A stretch of DNA of 64,000 nucleotides from Tetragenococcus halophilus subsp. flandriensis (GTDB lineage Bacteria; Bacillota; Bacilli; Lactobacillales; Enterococcaceae): NCBI RefSeq assembly GCF_030161475.1, contig NZ_BSUG01000087.1, forward strand, positions 62,001 to 126,000, given 5' to 3'. Below the pieces are notes generated by a model. That model was not told where the DNA came from and ran no database searches. It worked only from the letters and a program-made list of their open reading frames with translations. Below are positions 17,017 to 29,270 of this stretch, piece by piece. Position 1 is the stretch's first letter, and each line of letters starts with the position of its first letter. The position numbers and the translations under genes are program-made.

Positions 17017-19662
17017 TTATTTTGCATCATACCAAGTTTTCCCCCAACTACTTTCGGTAATCAACGGAACATCTAAATGAACAGCATTTTCCATAACTTC
17101 TTTTACCAATTGATCTAGTGTTTTAAGTTCACTTTCTGGAACTTCAAAAACTAACTCATCATGTACTTGTAAAAGCATGTTCGTTTCTAGTTGTTTTTCT
17201 TTTAATTGTTTATCTAATTCGATCATAGCAATTTTTAAGATATCAGCAGCGCTACCTTGAATCGGTGAATTAATCGCTGTTCTTTCGGCAAAAGATCTTA
17301 AGTTAAAGTTTCTAGAATTAATATCCTCAAGATAACGACGACGATGATAAAGCGTCTCAGCGAAACCTTTTTCCTTTGCTTGTTCTACAGAATCGTTCAT
17401 ATATTTTTTCACGCCAGGGTAGCGTTCAAAATAAGTATCAATATAATTTTTGGCTTCTTTACGAGAAATACCTAGGTTTTGTGATAAACCATAATCTGAT
17501 ATACCATAAACAATCCCAAAGTTTACTGCTTTGGCTTGACGTCTGATATTAGCTGTTACATCTTCAGGTTTTTCAATATCAAACACACGCATAGCAGTAC
17601 TGGCGTGGATATCTTGGTTTTCATTAAATGCCTCTTGTAAATGCTCATCTTTTGAAACATGAGCAAGCACGCGCAATTCAATTTGTGAATAGTCAGAAGA
17701 ATAAATGACCCAGTCGTGCTTTTGCGGAACAAAAGCTTGTCGAATTTTTCGTCCTTCTTCTAGACGAATAGGTATATTTTGTAAGTTTGGATCGACCGAA
17801 CTTAGACGCCCTGTTTGTGTTAAAGTTTGCAGATAACGCGTGTGAACTTTACCATCTTGTAAAATGACTTTTAAAAGTCCTTCAACATAAGTTGACTGGA
17901 TCTTAGCAATCTGCCGGTATTTTAAGATATTTTCAACAATCGGTGATTTATCTTTTAACTGCTCTAAAACGTCAACAGCCGTCGAGTAACCTGTTTTGGT
18001 CTTTTTAATGACAGGCAAGTTCATCTTTTCAAACAAAATATGCCCTAGTTGTTTAGGCGAATTGATATTGAATTTTTCTCCAGCTTGCTCAAAGATTTTT
18101 TCCTCAATTTTTTGTAAGCTTTGAGCAAATTCATCCTTCATTTGATTCAATCGTTGGGCATCTACTGTAATACCTGTTATTTCCATTTCAGCTAAAATGG
18201 AAGAAATAGGAGCTTCCAAATTTTTATATAGATCGAGTTGATTTTTATCTTTAAGCTCACCTTCTAATTTAGGCGTAAGCCATTGAATAGCCTTGATTTT
18301 TCTTGCTAAATGGGCAAAAAACGTCTCATCATCTTCGGGTAGACCTTTTTTTGCACCCTTACCATAAACAGCCACATCTGATTGGATATCTTGATAATCA
18401 TAATGTGCACAAATCCCTGCAATATCATCCGTATTATCTGTATTGTCCAATAAATAAGCAGCAACCAAAACATCAAAAGAAAAACCTTCAGGCAAAGCAA
18501 TGTAACGATTCAACGCTACTTGGGCGCTTTTCGCGTTATAGACTCTTTTTCCTCTACTTTTATCGGTTAACCAGTTTTTAAAAGCCTTATTTTCAAAAAT
18601 CTTATCGCTTTTTGTGACATAAATTTTCTTATCGTTACCCCATACAACGCCTACAATATCTTCTACATGATAATTTTCACCCAACATTTCGACATATAAA
18701 GCCATTTCATCGGTAAACATTTCTTCTGTCGGTTCATCAACCACTTCAAATAAAATGTCCTCCATCTTATTTTCTTCTTCTCCGACATCCAAATTATCCA
18801 AAAATGTTCGGAAATTCATTTCTTTATAAAAAGGAACAAGTTTATCCAAATCGCTACCTTCATATTTTAAAGAATCAATAGAAACATCAATAGGAGCAGA
18901 TATATTTATTGTGGCTAATTTTTTCGAAAGTAAGGCAGTTTCTTTATCATTAATTAGGTTTTCTTTCATCTTGCTTTGTTTCATCTCATCAATATGTTCG
19001 TAAACACCTTCAACAGAATCATATTGATTTAATAATTTGATTGCAGTTTTATCCCCAATTTTTGTTACGCCTGGAATATTATCAGACGAATCTCCCGCTA
19101 GTCCTTTCATATCGATAATTTGTTTAGGTTTTAAACCATCATATTTTTCAGCAATATGGGCTGGCGTATAATCTTCTGTATCACTGACACCTTTTTTGGT
19201 AATCGCGACTTTTACATCATCAGTTGCTAACTGGGTTAAATCCCGATCTCCTGTGAGAATAGTAACATCAAATTTATCTTTATCTACTTGCTCGGCTAAA
19301 GTACCGATAATATCGTCTGCTTCATAGTTTTTTAACTCATAATAAGAGATGCCAAGGCCATTAATCAACTCTCTTATATAAGGAAGCTGTTCATTTAATT
19401 CTCCCGGTGTTTTAGCCCGTCCACCTTTATAATCTTCATACATTTCATTACGAAAAGTAGTTTTGCCTGCATCAAAAGCTACTAGCACATGGCTAGGCCT
19501 TTCTTTTTCCATGACATTTTCAAACATTAAATTAAAAGCGTAAATTGCATTGGTGTGAAGACCACTTGGATTTTTAAAACGTTCTAATGAACTGTGTAAG
19601 GCATAGAATGCGCGAAATGCAACACTATTACCATCTACCAGTAGTAATTTATTTTTTGCCAT
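17017..19662 (-). CDS. polA: DNA polymerase I
   Basis: 881 residues. The N-terminal 5'-3' exonuclease (LLLVDGNSVAFRAFYAL, YEADDIIGTLA, LTGDRDLTQL) joins an exonuclease-like domain (about 310-480) whose first catalytic Asp-Glu pair is not recognisable, so proofreading is probably lost, as in Bacillus enzymes. The polymerase domain carries YSSDYSQIELRVLAH (motif A), RRQAKAVNFGIVYGIS (motif B) and LLQVHDELVFEVP (motif C). It fills gaps in repair and matures Okazaki fragments. Confidence 0.98.
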   Translation of the reverse strand: MAKNKLLLVDGNSVAFRAFYALHSSLERFKNPSGLHTNAIYAFNLMFENVMEKERPSHVLVAFDAGKTTFRNEMYEDYKGGRAKTPGELNEQLPYIRELINGLGISYYELKNYEADDIIGTLAEQVDKDKFDVTILTGDRDLTQLATDDVKVAITKKGVSDTEDYTPAHIAEKYDGLKPKQIIDMKGLAGDSSDNIPGVTKIGDKTAIKLLNQYDSVEGVYEHIDEMKQSKMKENLINDKETALLSKKLATINISAPIDVSIDSLKYEGSDLDKLVPFYKEMNFRTFLDNLDVGEEENKMEDILFEVVDEPTEEMFTDEMALYVEMLGENYHVEDIVGVVWGNDKKIYVTKSDKIFENKAFKNWLTDKSRGKRVYNAKSAQVALNRYIALPEGFSFDVLVAAYLLDNTDNTDDIAGICAHYDYQDIQSDVAVYGKGAKKGLPEDDETFFAHLARKIKAIQWLTPKLEGELKDKNQLDLYKNLEAPISSILAEMEITGITVDAQRLNQMKDEFAQSLQKIEEKIFEQAGEKFNINSPKQLGHILFEKMNLPVIKKTKTGYSTAVDVLEQLKDKSPIVENILKYRQIAKIQSTYVEGLLKVILQDGKVHTRYLQTLTQTGRLSSVDPNLQNIPIRLEEGRKIRQAFVPQKHDWVIYSSDYSQIELRVLAHVSKDEHLQEAFNENQDIHASTAMRVFDIEKPEDVTANIRRQAKAVNFGIVYGISDYGLSQNLGISRKEAKNYIDTYFERYPGVKKYMNDSVEQAKEKGFAETLYHRRRYLEDINSRNFNLRSFAERTAINSPIQGSAADILKIAMIELDKQLKEKQLETNMLLQVHDELVFEVPESELKTLDQLVKEVMENAVHLDVPLITESSWGKTWYDAK

Positions 19663-19825
19663 TTTTTTATCCCCTCACTCAAATTCTCTTTACCTATTTT
19701 AACAAACAATGAGGACGAAAGCGATCATTTATGGTTTGTTATCCTTAAGTAAACTAACGATTATTAAAAAAACGCTCCGAATGAAAAGAGAGGTTTTCTC
19801 AGAACATCGAAACGTTAAACTTCTT

Positions 19826-20506
19826 TTAATTTCTAGAAAAAATACGTAAGAAGGATAAGAATAGATTAATAAAATCTAGGTAAAGTTGTAATGCCATAAA
19901 GGCAGCAAAACCGGTATTATCTTGACCAGCTGTAGCAAAATATAAATTTCTTATTTGTTGATTATCATAAGCAGTTAAACCTAAAAAGATCGCGACTGTT
20001 AAATAGGATAAAAGATAATCAACAGCTGGACTTTGTAAAAAGAAATTGATGAGTGTTGCCACAATCACACCAATTAAAAGTCCAATCGCTGCACGACCAA
20101 TTCCGCTTAAATCACGTTTTGTCATCGCCCCATATAAAGCCATAGCTAAAAAGGTAGCTGTCGCTGTAGCAAAAGCTTTTCCGACCAAGGCTTGCGTATA
20201 CATCGATAAAGTAACCGATAAAACAAGCCCGTTTAACAGCGAATAAACAACAAAACCTGCGATGGTTAACGAAGGATTTTTTTGTGCTTTAGCGCTAAGC
20301 AAAACCACTAAAATGATTTCAGCCAACCATATGCCGGTTAATCCTAAAGGAAAGCTGTCGATAAAAGAAATGGTTTGTTCAAAAAACATCGTCATTGCTA
20401 AATACGCTGAAATAGCACTGATGCCAAGCCCTAAAGCAAAGATGCCATATACCTTAGCATAAAAGTGATTCACACCTTTTGCTTCAATTGCTGGATTATT
20501 ATTCAT
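19826..20506 (-). CDS. BI-1/YccA-family membrane protein
   Basis: 226 residues with seven transmembrane segments typical of the Bax inhibitor-1 family (calcium-leak or stress-related membrane proteins). Conserved C-terminal features are LTAYDNQQIRNLY and FMALQLYLDFINLFLSFLR. Bacterial roles are poorly defined. The ATG at 20506 is preceded by GCGAGGAAAA and overlaps the end of the upstream gene, so the two are probably coupled. Confidence 0.9.
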   Translation of the reverse strand: MNNNPAIEAKGVNHFYAKVYGIFALGLGISAISAYLAMTMFFEQTISFIDSFPLGLTGIWLAEIILVVLLSAKAQKNPSLTIAGFVVYSLLNGLVLSVTLSMYTQALVGKAFATATATFLAMALYGAMTKRDLSGIGRAAIGLLIGVIVATLINFFLQSPAVDYLLSYLTVAIFLGLTAYDNQQIRNLYFATAGQDNTGFAAFMALQLYLDFINLFLSFLRIFSRN

Positions 20507-20969
20507 TATTTTCCTCGCTTTCTTCTTCATAAATCATAGGAGGTTGAACCATAACGACCGCATCTAAAACCCGCTTTTCTTCAGTGTTAACAGCTTCTAC
20601 AGAAATAGTCACGACGTCTTTATGTTTATCCACTTTAATAACTTCTAGTAAAAAAGTCAACATTTCGTAATGATAAACAGCTTCTACAAAATTAACCGAT
20701 AAATTCACCACATGTGAACCGGGTCCTGGAAAGTGTTTTGAGATCGTACTGGTTACAATACCAATCAATAATACTGAAGGCACGAGCGGTTGCTTATAAA
20801 TCGTTTTACGGGCATAATCATGCTGGATATACAAAGGATTCGCATCATTGGTCAAACCTAAATATAATAATAGCTGGTCATCTTCAATCGCTTCAGTCAC
20901 AGACATGGTCTGCCCTTCTTCGATTTCATCAATTGCCTTTCCTAAATTATTTAACTTCCCTATATCCAA
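20499..20969 (-). CDS. MaoC-like hot-dog dehydratase-domain protein
   Basis: 156 residues. The MaoC/(R)-specific enoyl-CoA hydratase pattern is visible: the N-terminal AIDEIEEGQTMSVTE, the hydratase-2-like segment LGLTNDANPLYIQHDYA, and later PGPGSHVVNLSVNFVEAVYH. Asp-Ala-Asn-Pro occupies the place of the usual catalytic Asp-x-Asn-Pro-x-His, where here the His comes as IQHDY. The substrate is unknown. A TTGACA-16-TAAAAT promoter lies at 21007-21034. Confidence 0.8.
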   Translation of the reverse strand: MDIGKLNNLGKAIDEIEEGQTMSVTEAIEDDQLLLYLGLTNDANPLYIQHDYARKTIYKQPLVPSVLLIGIVTSTISKHFPGPGSHVVNLSVNFVEAVYHYEMLTFLLEVIKVDKHKDVVTISVEAVNTEEKRVLDAVVMVQPPMIYEEESEENNE

Positions 20970-21006
20970 TCAACTAGCCTCCTATGTCTATGATTTTTAT
21001 TTTATT

Positions 21007-21034
21007 ATTTTATCAACTATAAAAAAAGTGTCAA
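21007..21034 (-). promoter_or_regulatory. Promoter of the MaoC-like/BI-1 pair
   Basis: On the minus strand, TTGACA (21029-21034), a 16-bp spacer and TAAAAT (21007-21012) give a near-consensus sigma-A promoter about 40 bp before the start codon. Confidence 0.82.
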
Positions 21035-21048
21035 GCTAGCTAACGCTC

Positions 21049-22386
21049 TTATAATACACTTCGTGTTGTATTACTTAAAAGATCTTCATAGCTGCGTTCA
21101 AATTTTTGCACATCTCCGGCGCCCATAAAAATAATCACGCCATCTTTATGATCTAGAAGTGGAGAAACGTTGTCTTCTTGAATAACTTCGCCACCTTGAT
21201 CAATCTTATTTGCTAAGTCTTCTATTTTTACATCACCAGCTTGTTCACGCGCAGAACTAAATATGTCACATAAATAAACACTATCTGCTAAATTAAGTGC
21301 TTCGACAAAATCATCCATTAAAGCAATGGTACGCGAAAAAGTATGGGGTTGAAAAACTGCCACGATTTCTTTATCAGGGTATTTTTGACGAGCACCGTCA
21401 ATTGTAGCCTTAATTTCTGCTGGATGATGTGCATAGTCATCGACAATTACCATATCAGAGACTTTCTTTTCACTAAAACGACGTTTTACTCCAGAAAATG
21501 AAGCCATTTCTTCGGCAACTTCTTTCATATCAAAACCTTCTAAATGAGCCGTAGCGATAACACCTAAGGCATTATTGATATTATGTTGACCAAAAGCCGG
21601 CAAATCAAAGTGTCCGATGAAATCATCGTGGAAATAAACATCAAAAGCTGAACCAGTCGTGGTACGTGCGATATTTTCAGCCCGAATATCATCATCTGAA
21701 TTCGCACCGTAATAATAAATAGGAACATCTGCTTCTAATTTTCGTAAATAAGGATCATCACCAAAAGCTAAGATCCCTTTTTTAACTTGCTTAGCCATGG
21801 TTTGAAAAGCAGAAAATACATCATCGATACTCTTGAAGTAGTCTGGATGGTCAAAATCGATATTCGTCATAATTACATAATCTGGACTGTAAGCTAAGAA
21901 GTGACGTTGGTACTCACAAGCTTCAAAAGCAAAAAATTCAGCATCGGTTCTTCCATGACCTGTACCATCACCGATTAAAAAGCTAGTCGATTCAATGCCA
22001 CTTAGTATATGGGCTAATAAACCGGTTGTACTCGTTTTCCCGTGCGAGCCAGTAACAGCAATACTTGTAAAATGTTGAATAAAGTGTCCAATAAAGTCAT
22101 GGTAACGAATGACTTCTAAACCTAACTCACGGGCTCGAACTAATTCTTCATGAGTATCAGGAAAAGCATTACCGGCTATCACAGTCAAACCTTCCGTAAT
22201 ATTATTTGCATCAAATGGGTAAATAGGAATATCAGCTTTTTCTAAGCCAACCTGAGTGAAAAAATACTTTTCTACATCAGATCCTTGCACTTGTTCTCCT
22301 TGTTCATGCAAAATTAATGCCAAAGAACTCATTCCTGAGCCTTTAATCCCTACAAAATGGTAGATTTTTTTATCTTGATTTGTCAT
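21049..22386 (-). CDS. murC: UDP-N-acetylmuramate--L-alanine ligase
   Basis: 445 residues. MurC adds L-alanine to UDP-MurNAc in the cytoplasm, the first step of the peptidoglycan stem peptide. The N-terminal UDP-binding [14 protein letters not shown], the ATP loop [14 protein letters not shown], the metal-binding [10 protein letters not shown] and the C-terminal [16 protein letters not shown] and FQPHTFSRT are all present. The gene is intact and stands as a short unit between the SprT/Tex pair and the MaoC-like gene. Confidence 0.98.
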   Translation of the reverse strand: MTNQDKKIYHFVGIKGSGMSSLALILHEQGEQVQGSDVEKYFFTQVGLEKADIPIYPFDANNITEGLTVIAGNAFPDTHEELVRARELGLEVIRYHDFIGHFIQHFTSIAVTGSHGKTSTTGLLAHILSGIESTSFLIGDGTGHGRTDAEFFAFEACEYQRHFLAYSPDYVIMTNIDFDHPDYFKSIDDVFSAFQTMAKQVKKGILAFGDDPYLRKLEADVPIYYYGANSDDDIRAENIARTTTGSAFDVYFHDDFIGHFDLPAFGQHNINNALGVIATAHLEGFDMKEVAEEMASFSGVKRRFSEKKVSDMVIVDDYAHHPAEIKATIDGARQKYPDKEIVAVFQPHTFSRTIALMDDFVEALNLADSVYLCDIFSSAREQAGDVKIEDLANKIDQGGEVIQEDNVSPLLDHKDGVIIFMGAGDVQKFERSYEDLLSNTTRSVL

Positions 22387-22487
22387 TATTAGAATCCTCT
22401 TTTCTCGGAAAAATTGATAACAACCAAAGCGTCATTACCAAACTGGAATATATTATCTAATAAAAGATAAAAAATAGCAAAAGATTT

Positions 22488-22949
22488 TTATTTTCCGATT
22501 TTTTTTGTATAGGTATATTGATATAGCAGTTTACCACTGCATTTACCACAAACAAAGCGTTGTGTATTAATTCTTTTTTGTCTAGTAATCGTCAACTGAC
22601 AGTTTTGACACTTATACACATGAAAGCTTTGCTTCGTTCGAATATCTGGAGCATAGCGTAAACCACCCGTTTTTGTCAACAATTCTTTGAAATCTGCGTC
22701 TTTATGTTGAAAACCTTTATTTTCAATATGCAGATGGTAGTGGCATAGCTCATGTTTAATAATTCCAATAAAGATCTTGTGATCAAGTTTAGCCATCTTA
22801 GGGTTAAAATCTAAGTGGTGGTCACTTGCATGATATCTGCCACCTGTTGTTTGTAAACGTTGATTAAAAAATGCCTGATGTAAAAAAGGTTTATTAAAAA
22901 ACTGTATGGAAATTTTTTCCACTAATAATTGTAATTCATCCTCAGTCAT
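22488..22949 (-). CDS. SprT-like zinc metalloprotease-domain protein
   Basis: 153 residues. A SprT-like domain with the gluzincin motif HELCHYHL (about residues 86-93) is followed by a C4 zinc ribbon (YKCQNCQ...FVCGKCSG). It is related in fold to Spartan proteases that act on DNA-protein crosslinks; the bacterial role is not established. The start overlaps the tex stop (ATGA), indicating translational coupling, and the tex-sprT order is common in Firmicutes. Confidence 0.92.
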   Translation of the reverse strand: MTEDELQLLVEKISIQFFNKPFLHQAFFNQRLQTTGGRYHASDHHLDFNPKMAKLDHKIFIGIIKHELCHYHLHIENKGFQHKDADFKELLTKTGGLRYAPDIRTKQSFHVYKCQNCQLTITRQKRINTQRFVCGKCSGKLLYQYTYTKKIGK

Positions 22950-25123
22950 TTTGATTCTCCTGGATCGATCATCGTTAAACTTATGCGTCCTTTTTTCAAA
23001 TCAACCTGTTCAATCCAAACAGTAACGATATCACCGACTGAAACAACATCAGTGGGCTGTTTAACAAATTTCGGACTCAATTTTGAAATATGCACAAGTC
23101 CATCTTGTTTAACACCTATATCCACAAAAGCGCCAAAATCAATCACATTGCGGACCGTTCCTGTTAATTGCATGCCTGCTTTCAAATCTTCCATCGATAA
23201 AACGTCTTTGCGTAAAAGCGGCGCGGGCATACTATCACGCATATCACGTCCGGGTTGAATAAGCGCGTAGATAATATCTTTAAGTGTTTCCACACCAATA
23301 TCTAATTTAGCAGCCGAACTTTCCGGAGACAAACTTTCCAGCACTTCTTTAGCATAGGAAGTACCAACATCTGATAAATCCAATTGTAGGTTTTCTAGTA
23401 AGCTTTTGGCTGCAGTATAACTTTCCGGGTGAATGGCAGTATTATCTAAAATGTTTTTAGCTCCGAGAATCCGTAAAAAGCCAATGGCTTGTTCATAAGC
23501 TTTAGGACCTAAACGTGAGACTTTTTTCAACTGTGTTCTCTTCGTAAAAGCGCCATTTTCCTCCCGATAACTAACAATATTTCCTGCCGTTGTTTTATTT
23601 AAACCTGAAATATGTTGTAGAAGTTGCGGACTAGCGGTATTTACATCTACACCAATTTGATTGACAGCTGTTTCTACTACAAAATCCAACTGCTCATTCA
23701 ATCTTTTTTGTGAAACATCGTGTTGATATTGCCCCACACCTACAGCTTTAGGATCAATTTTCACTAATTCTGCTAAAGGATCTTGCAAGCGACGACCAAT
23801 ACTAATCGCACTACGCTCTTCTACTTGTAAGTTGGGGAATTCTTCACGCGCAATCGTACTAGCTGAATAAACTGAAGCTCCAGCTTCATTGACAATTACA
23901 TAGTAAACATCACGCGTAATCGATTGTAAATTTCTAGCAACAAATTGTTCTGATTCACGACTTGCCGTACCATTACCAATAGCAACCATATCTACTTGAT
24001 AGTTTTCCACAAGTTGATTGAACTGTTCATCCGCTGCTTTTCTTTTTTCAGCAGAAGCAGGTTTATGTGGATATATCACTTCAATAGCAAGCACTTTCCC
24101 AGTTTCATCACAAACAGCCAGTTTACATCCTGTTCTATAAGCAGGATCAAAGCCTAGAACTGTTTTGCCCTTTAAAGGAGGTTGCAATAACAAGTTGCGT
24201 AAGTTTTCGCCAAAAATCGCGATCGCTTGTTCGTCTGCCTTCTCTTTTAATTCATTACGAATTTCACGTTCAATGGCAGGAGCAATAAAACGTTTATAAG
24301 CATCTTGATAAGCTGCAACCACTAATGAAGCAGCTGGAGATGATGCATCTTTTATTAATTGCCGATTTAGATAATTCAATATTTTTGTTTCATCGCTTTT
24401 AAGCGAAACCGTTAATATGCCTTCTTTTTCACCGCGATTACAAGCTAAAATCCGATGTGAAACTATTTTTTTAATAGGCTCTGAAAAATCGTAATACATT
24501 TCATAAACGCCTTTTTCATCTTTTTCTTTATCTTTTGCCTGACTTTCAAAGCGGCCATTTTGAAAAGTTTCATTACGAATCCAGCTTCTGAATTTGGCTA
24601 TATCACCGAACTGTTCAGCCATAATTTCATGCGCTCCAGTTAGTGCGTCTTCGGTCGTGGCTATTTTTTCGTTGACAAACTCTTCTGCTTTAGCATAAAC
24701 ATCTGCTTGCGGAAAAGTTAATAACCATTGACTAAGAGGCTCTAATCCATTTTCTTTGGCGATAGTTGCCTTTGTCCTTCGTTTTTGCTTGTACGGACGA
24801 TAAAGATCTTCCACTTGCTGCATTTTAGGAGATTTTAAAATCTTACTTTTTAAATCCGAAGTTAGCTTTCCTTGTTCCTCGATCAGTCGCAAAACTTCTT
24901 CTTTACGATTTTCCAAATTTTCCAAGTAATGATAACGTTCTTCAATTTCTCGAATTTGAACTTCATCTAAATCAGCGGTCATCTCTTTTCGATAACGGGC
25001 AATAAAAGGCACCGTGTTCCCATCATTTAATAAAGTTAATACAGTATGTATTTGTTTTGTGCGATATTGTGTTAATTCTTCCTGTAATAAAGGAAGAAGT
25101 TTTTCGTTAATTTCTTGCGCCAT
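22946..25123 (-). CDS. tex: Tex-family RNA-binding transcription accessory protein
   Basis: 725 residues. Tex is a nucleic-acid-binding protein related to eukaryotic Spt6. The N-terminal helical region (LNDGNTVPFIARYRKE) is followed by a YqgF/RNase H-like domain (VLGFDPAYRTGCKLAVCD), helix-hairpin-helix motifs (VGVDVNTASPQLLQHISGL) and a C-terminal S1 domain (about 645-720, GTVRNVIDFGAFVDIGVKQDGLVHIS). An extended -10 is at 25155-25163. Confidence 0.96.
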   Translation of the reverse strand: MAQEINEKLLPLLQEELTQYRTKQIHTVLTLLNDGNTVPFIARYRKEMTADLDEVQIREIEERYHYLENLENRKEEVLRLIEEQGKLTSDLKSKILKSPKMQQVEDLYRPYKQKRRTKATIAKENGLEPLSQWLLTFPQADVYAKAEEFVNEKIATTEDALTGAHEIMAEQFGDIAKFRSWIRNETFQNGRFESQAKDKEKDEKGVYEMYYDFSEPIKKIVSHRILACNRGEKEGILTVSLKSDETKILNYLNRQLIKDASSPAASLVVAAYQDAYKRFIAPAIEREIRNELKEKADEQAIAIFGENLRNLLLQPPLKGKTVLGFDPAYRTGCKLAVCDETGKVLAIEVIYPHKPASAEKRKAADEQFNQLVENYQVDMVAIGNGTASRESEQFVARNLQSITRDVYYVIVNEAGASVYSASTIAREEFPNLQVEERSAISIGRRLQDPLAELVKIDPKAVGVGQYQHDVSQKRLNEQLDFVVETAVNQIGVDVNTASPQLLQHISGLNKTTAGNIVSYREENGAFTKRTQLKKVSRLGPKAYEQAIGFLRILGAKNILDNTAIHPESYTAAKSLLENLQLDLSDVGTSYAKEVLESLSPESSAAKLDIGVETLKDIIYALIQPGRDMRDSMPAPLLRKDVLSMEDLKAGMQLTGTVRNVIDFGAFVDIGVKQDGLVHISKLSPKFVKQPTDVVSVGDIVTVWIEQVDLKKGRISLTMIDPGESK

Positions 25124-25154
25124 TTTGACACACCTTTCATTTCACATAACTTTT

Positions 25155-25163
25155 ATTATAACA
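25155..25163 (-). promoter_or_regulatory. Extended -10 of the tex-sprT operon
   Basis: Minus-strand TGTTATAAT lies about 30 bp before the tex ATG. The -35 is weak. Confidence 0.6.
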
Positions 25164-25202
25164 TAAAAAAGAGAGAACTTTGTTTAAAAAGTCCTCCTTT
25201 CT
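25160..25202 (-). terminator. Probable terminator after the phosphoesterase gene
   Basis: On the minus strand, AGGACTTT and AAAGTTCT pair (one G-U) around TTAAAC and are followed by CTCTCTTTTTT. The T run adjoins the tex promoter. Confidence 0.6.
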
Positions 25203-25937
25203 TTAAAAATTAGGCTGCCAGCCTGCTGTCAGTTTGTGATATTCAATATCTTGTACGATGCCATCTTTATTAAAAATGACGCCATGAACTGAGCCGCCAA
25301 ATACTGCGCCACCATCAATACCAATTTTGTGATCGGAAATCCACAAAGCAGTTGTCTGCATATCACCATATAATAAGGGCGTGATTGTATGTCCAAAGAC
25401 AATTGTTTTCCCCGTATTATTTTTTCCTTGATGAAAAGGTTCCCTGACCCAAATAAAGTCCGGTGGGTTGGTCTTCTTCCAATCTTTTTTATTCAGATCA
25501 ACCCCCGCATGGACAAAAATATATTTTTCCCACTCAAAATACAAAGGTCTTTCAACTAAAAACTGAAGCAGTTGTTTATAATAAGAACGAATAGTCATCG
25601 CGATTTCTGTTGGTGAATATTCCTCACAACATCCTTTAAATAACAAACTCTCCATCGTTTCTTTACCGCCATTTTGTACATAAGCTTGATACCAATCCTC
25701 AGGAGAATTTAAAAATTGTAAAAAATATTCTTCGTGGTTTCCACGCAAGTATATAGCATTATATTTTTCCACTAACTTTTTGCCTAGTAAAAAACATTCT
25801 TTGCTCTTTTTGCCGCGATCGTTTAAATCACCAATTAAAACGAGTTGATGAATTTCTGGATCAAAAACTTTTAAAAGTTTTTCAAACAATGCCAATTCTC
25901 CATGAATATCGCTAATCACATAAATATAAGGTTTCAA
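25203..25937 (-). CDS. Calcineurin-like metallophosphoesterase (Ser/Thr phosphatase type)
   Basis: 244 residues. The dimetal phosphoesterase signatures are in order: VISDIHGE near the N-terminus, IGDLNDRGKKS, YLRGNHEEYFL and, later, VFVHAGVD-type IFVHAGVDLNKKDW and FGHTITP. It resembles PrpE/ApaH-like and PPP-family bacterial phosphatases that act on phosphoproteins or dinucleotides. The substrate cannot be told from sequence. Confidence 0.9.
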   Translation of the reverse strand: MKPYIYVISDIHGELALFEKLLKVFDPEIHQLVLIGDLNDRGKKSKECFLLGKKLVEKYNAIYLRGNHEEYFLQFLNSPEDWYQAYVQNGGKETMESLLFKGCCEEYSPTEIAMTIRSYYKQLLQFLVERPLYFEWEKYIFVHAGVDLNKKDWKKTNPPDFIWVREPFHQGKNNTGKTIVFGHTITPLLYGDMQTTALWISDHKIGIDGGAVFGGSVHGVIFNKDGIVQDIEYHKLTAGWQPNF

Positions 25938-25966
25938 GATAAAAAACCTCCCTTATCCTAAGATCT

Positions 25967-26338
25967 TTAGGCTTCAGACACCGCAAAATAATTACCATCT
26001 GGATCCACGAAATTAAACACCAACGTTTCTTCCATTTGAATTAATTCTCCAATTTCAATTGGTAAATTTTTCATTTTTTTGTATAAATCAGTAATATTTT
26101 CCGCAAAAAACATCACTTGTGGTGGATTTGTAGCTACGCCTGGAGACTGCTTTTCTATAAAGTTTCTATCATATAATACAAAACTCATTTCCGCTTTTTC
26201 ACTTGGCGCAATTTCCACTACTAAAGTGCCGTCTGTTTCTTGGCTATCTATAACTGCAAAATCCAAAGACTGCCAAAAATCAACTGCTTTTTTTACATCA
26301 TCTACAAAAAGACTAATCTGTACTTTATTTGAAAACAT
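25967..26338 (-). CDS. VOC (glyoxalase/bleomycin-resistance fold) family protein
   Basis: About 123 residues. A single VOC domain built of two beta-alpha-beta-beta-beta modules: VQISLFVDDVKKAVDFWQSL at the start and VFNFVDPDGNYFAVSE at the end. The family includes lyases, dioxygenases and antibiotic-binding proteins, and no ligand can be assigned. The ATG at 26338 follows AGAGGAGAAG; the longer frame to 26368 runs into DUF1149. Confidence 0.85.
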   Translation of the reverse strand: MFSNKVQISLFVDDVKKAVDFWQSLDFAVIDSQETDGTLVVEIAPSEKAEMSFVLYDRNFIEKQSPGVATNPPQVMFFAENITDLYKKMKNLPIEIGELIQMEETLVFNFVDPDGNYFAVSEA

Positions 26339-26351
26339 CTTCTCCTCTTTT

Positions 26352-26744
26352 CTACTCTTTGCGTTCAAAATCTAAATTAACGCCTGGTTTATCAGTAATA
26401 ATTTCAGTTACTTCATAAGTTAATCGTTGTAAAATATCAAATAAAGGAGCCATTAATTCATCAATTTCTTCTCTAGTCAAATCATCTTGACTTTGAATAT
26501 TTTGATTGACAATATGATTGATTTGCCCCATAGCGCCCCGAATAATAAACTGCGAAAAGACGATCTCAAAACGCAAACGTGTACCAATGATACTGTTTTC
26601 CTTAGGATAGCTTTCATCAGGAGCTTTAAGTGGCGTTAGACCAATATTTATCCCCGTCTGAAGATCTGCTTCTTCTTTTTTTCGCTGGTCAAAATGATAA
26701 GCCTCCACTAACGGCTGTTGTCGTTTGATTTCCAAATACTTCAC
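26352..26744 (-). CDS. DUF1149 family protein
   Basis: 130 residues. I recognise the DUF1149 pattern of Lactobacillales: an opening around EIKRQQPLVEAYHFD, a central FEIVFSQFIIRGAMGQINHI and a C-terminal acidic helix region. It resembles a SecB-like beta fold, but its function is unknown. It is followed after 13 bp by the VOC gene and probably shares its transcript. Confidence 0.82.
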   Translation of the reverse strand: MKYLEIKRQQPLVEAYHFDQRKKEEADLQTGINIGLTPLKAPDESYPKENSIIGTRLRFEIVFSQFIIRGAMGQINHIVNQNIQSQDDLTREEIDELMAPLFDILQRLTYEVTEIITDKPGVNLDFERKE

Positions 26745-26786
26745 CTCTCAAATTTAAGTATAGCATAAATATATACGAAACAAAAA

Positions 26787-26822
26787 AATGGAAAATAACT
26801 GTTATAGCTTATTTTCCAGCTT
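26787..26822 (-). terminator. Terminator after sepM
   Basis: TGGAAAATAA (26789-26798) and TTATTTTCCA (26809-26818) form a perfect 10-bp stem followed on the minus strand by a run of seven T. It closes the ylb-type cluster. Confidence 0.93.
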
Positions 26823-26837
26823 TTACTCTTTATTTAT

Positions 26838-28922
<2,085 letters not shown>

Positions 28923-28955
28923 AATCGCACTTCCTTCCATTGGTTATACAAAATA

Positions 28956-29270
28956 TCATTCACTAAGGTTTTCTTCATTGTTTTCTGAGACTTGAAAAGC
29001 AGCTTCAGTACCAACTGTTTCACCAAAACTCATATCAATATCTGGACGATATGAAATATCAACATCTCTTACAAAATGAAGACGATGTAAATTGTCGATG
29101 GTTTTTTGCATGTCTTCTTCATTAATATATAAAATAACGTATTTCATTTTGTTTGAAACATAATGAACAAAACCATAGCGACGCAAATTTTTCAATTGTT
29201 TTAGACTATATACCCAAACAACGAGCCCACGCCGTTTTTGCATCTCGAATGCTTTTGAACTATCCGCCAT
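28956..29270 (-). CDS. YlbG family protein (DUF2129)
   Basis: 104 residues. The DUF2129 pattern is visible: GLVVWVYSLKQLKNLRRYG, VHYVSNKMKYVILYIN and VRDVDISYRPDIDMSF. The function is unknown, but the gene is nearly always between ylbF and rsmD. GGAGGG precedes the ATG. An acidic tail of about 20 residues follows the conserved part. Confidence 0.88.
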   Translation of the reverse strand: MADSSKAFEMQKRRGLVVWVYSLKQLKNLRRYGFVHYVSNKMKYVILYINEEDMQKTIDNLHRLHFVRDVDISYRPDIDMSFGETVGTEAAFQVSENNEENLSE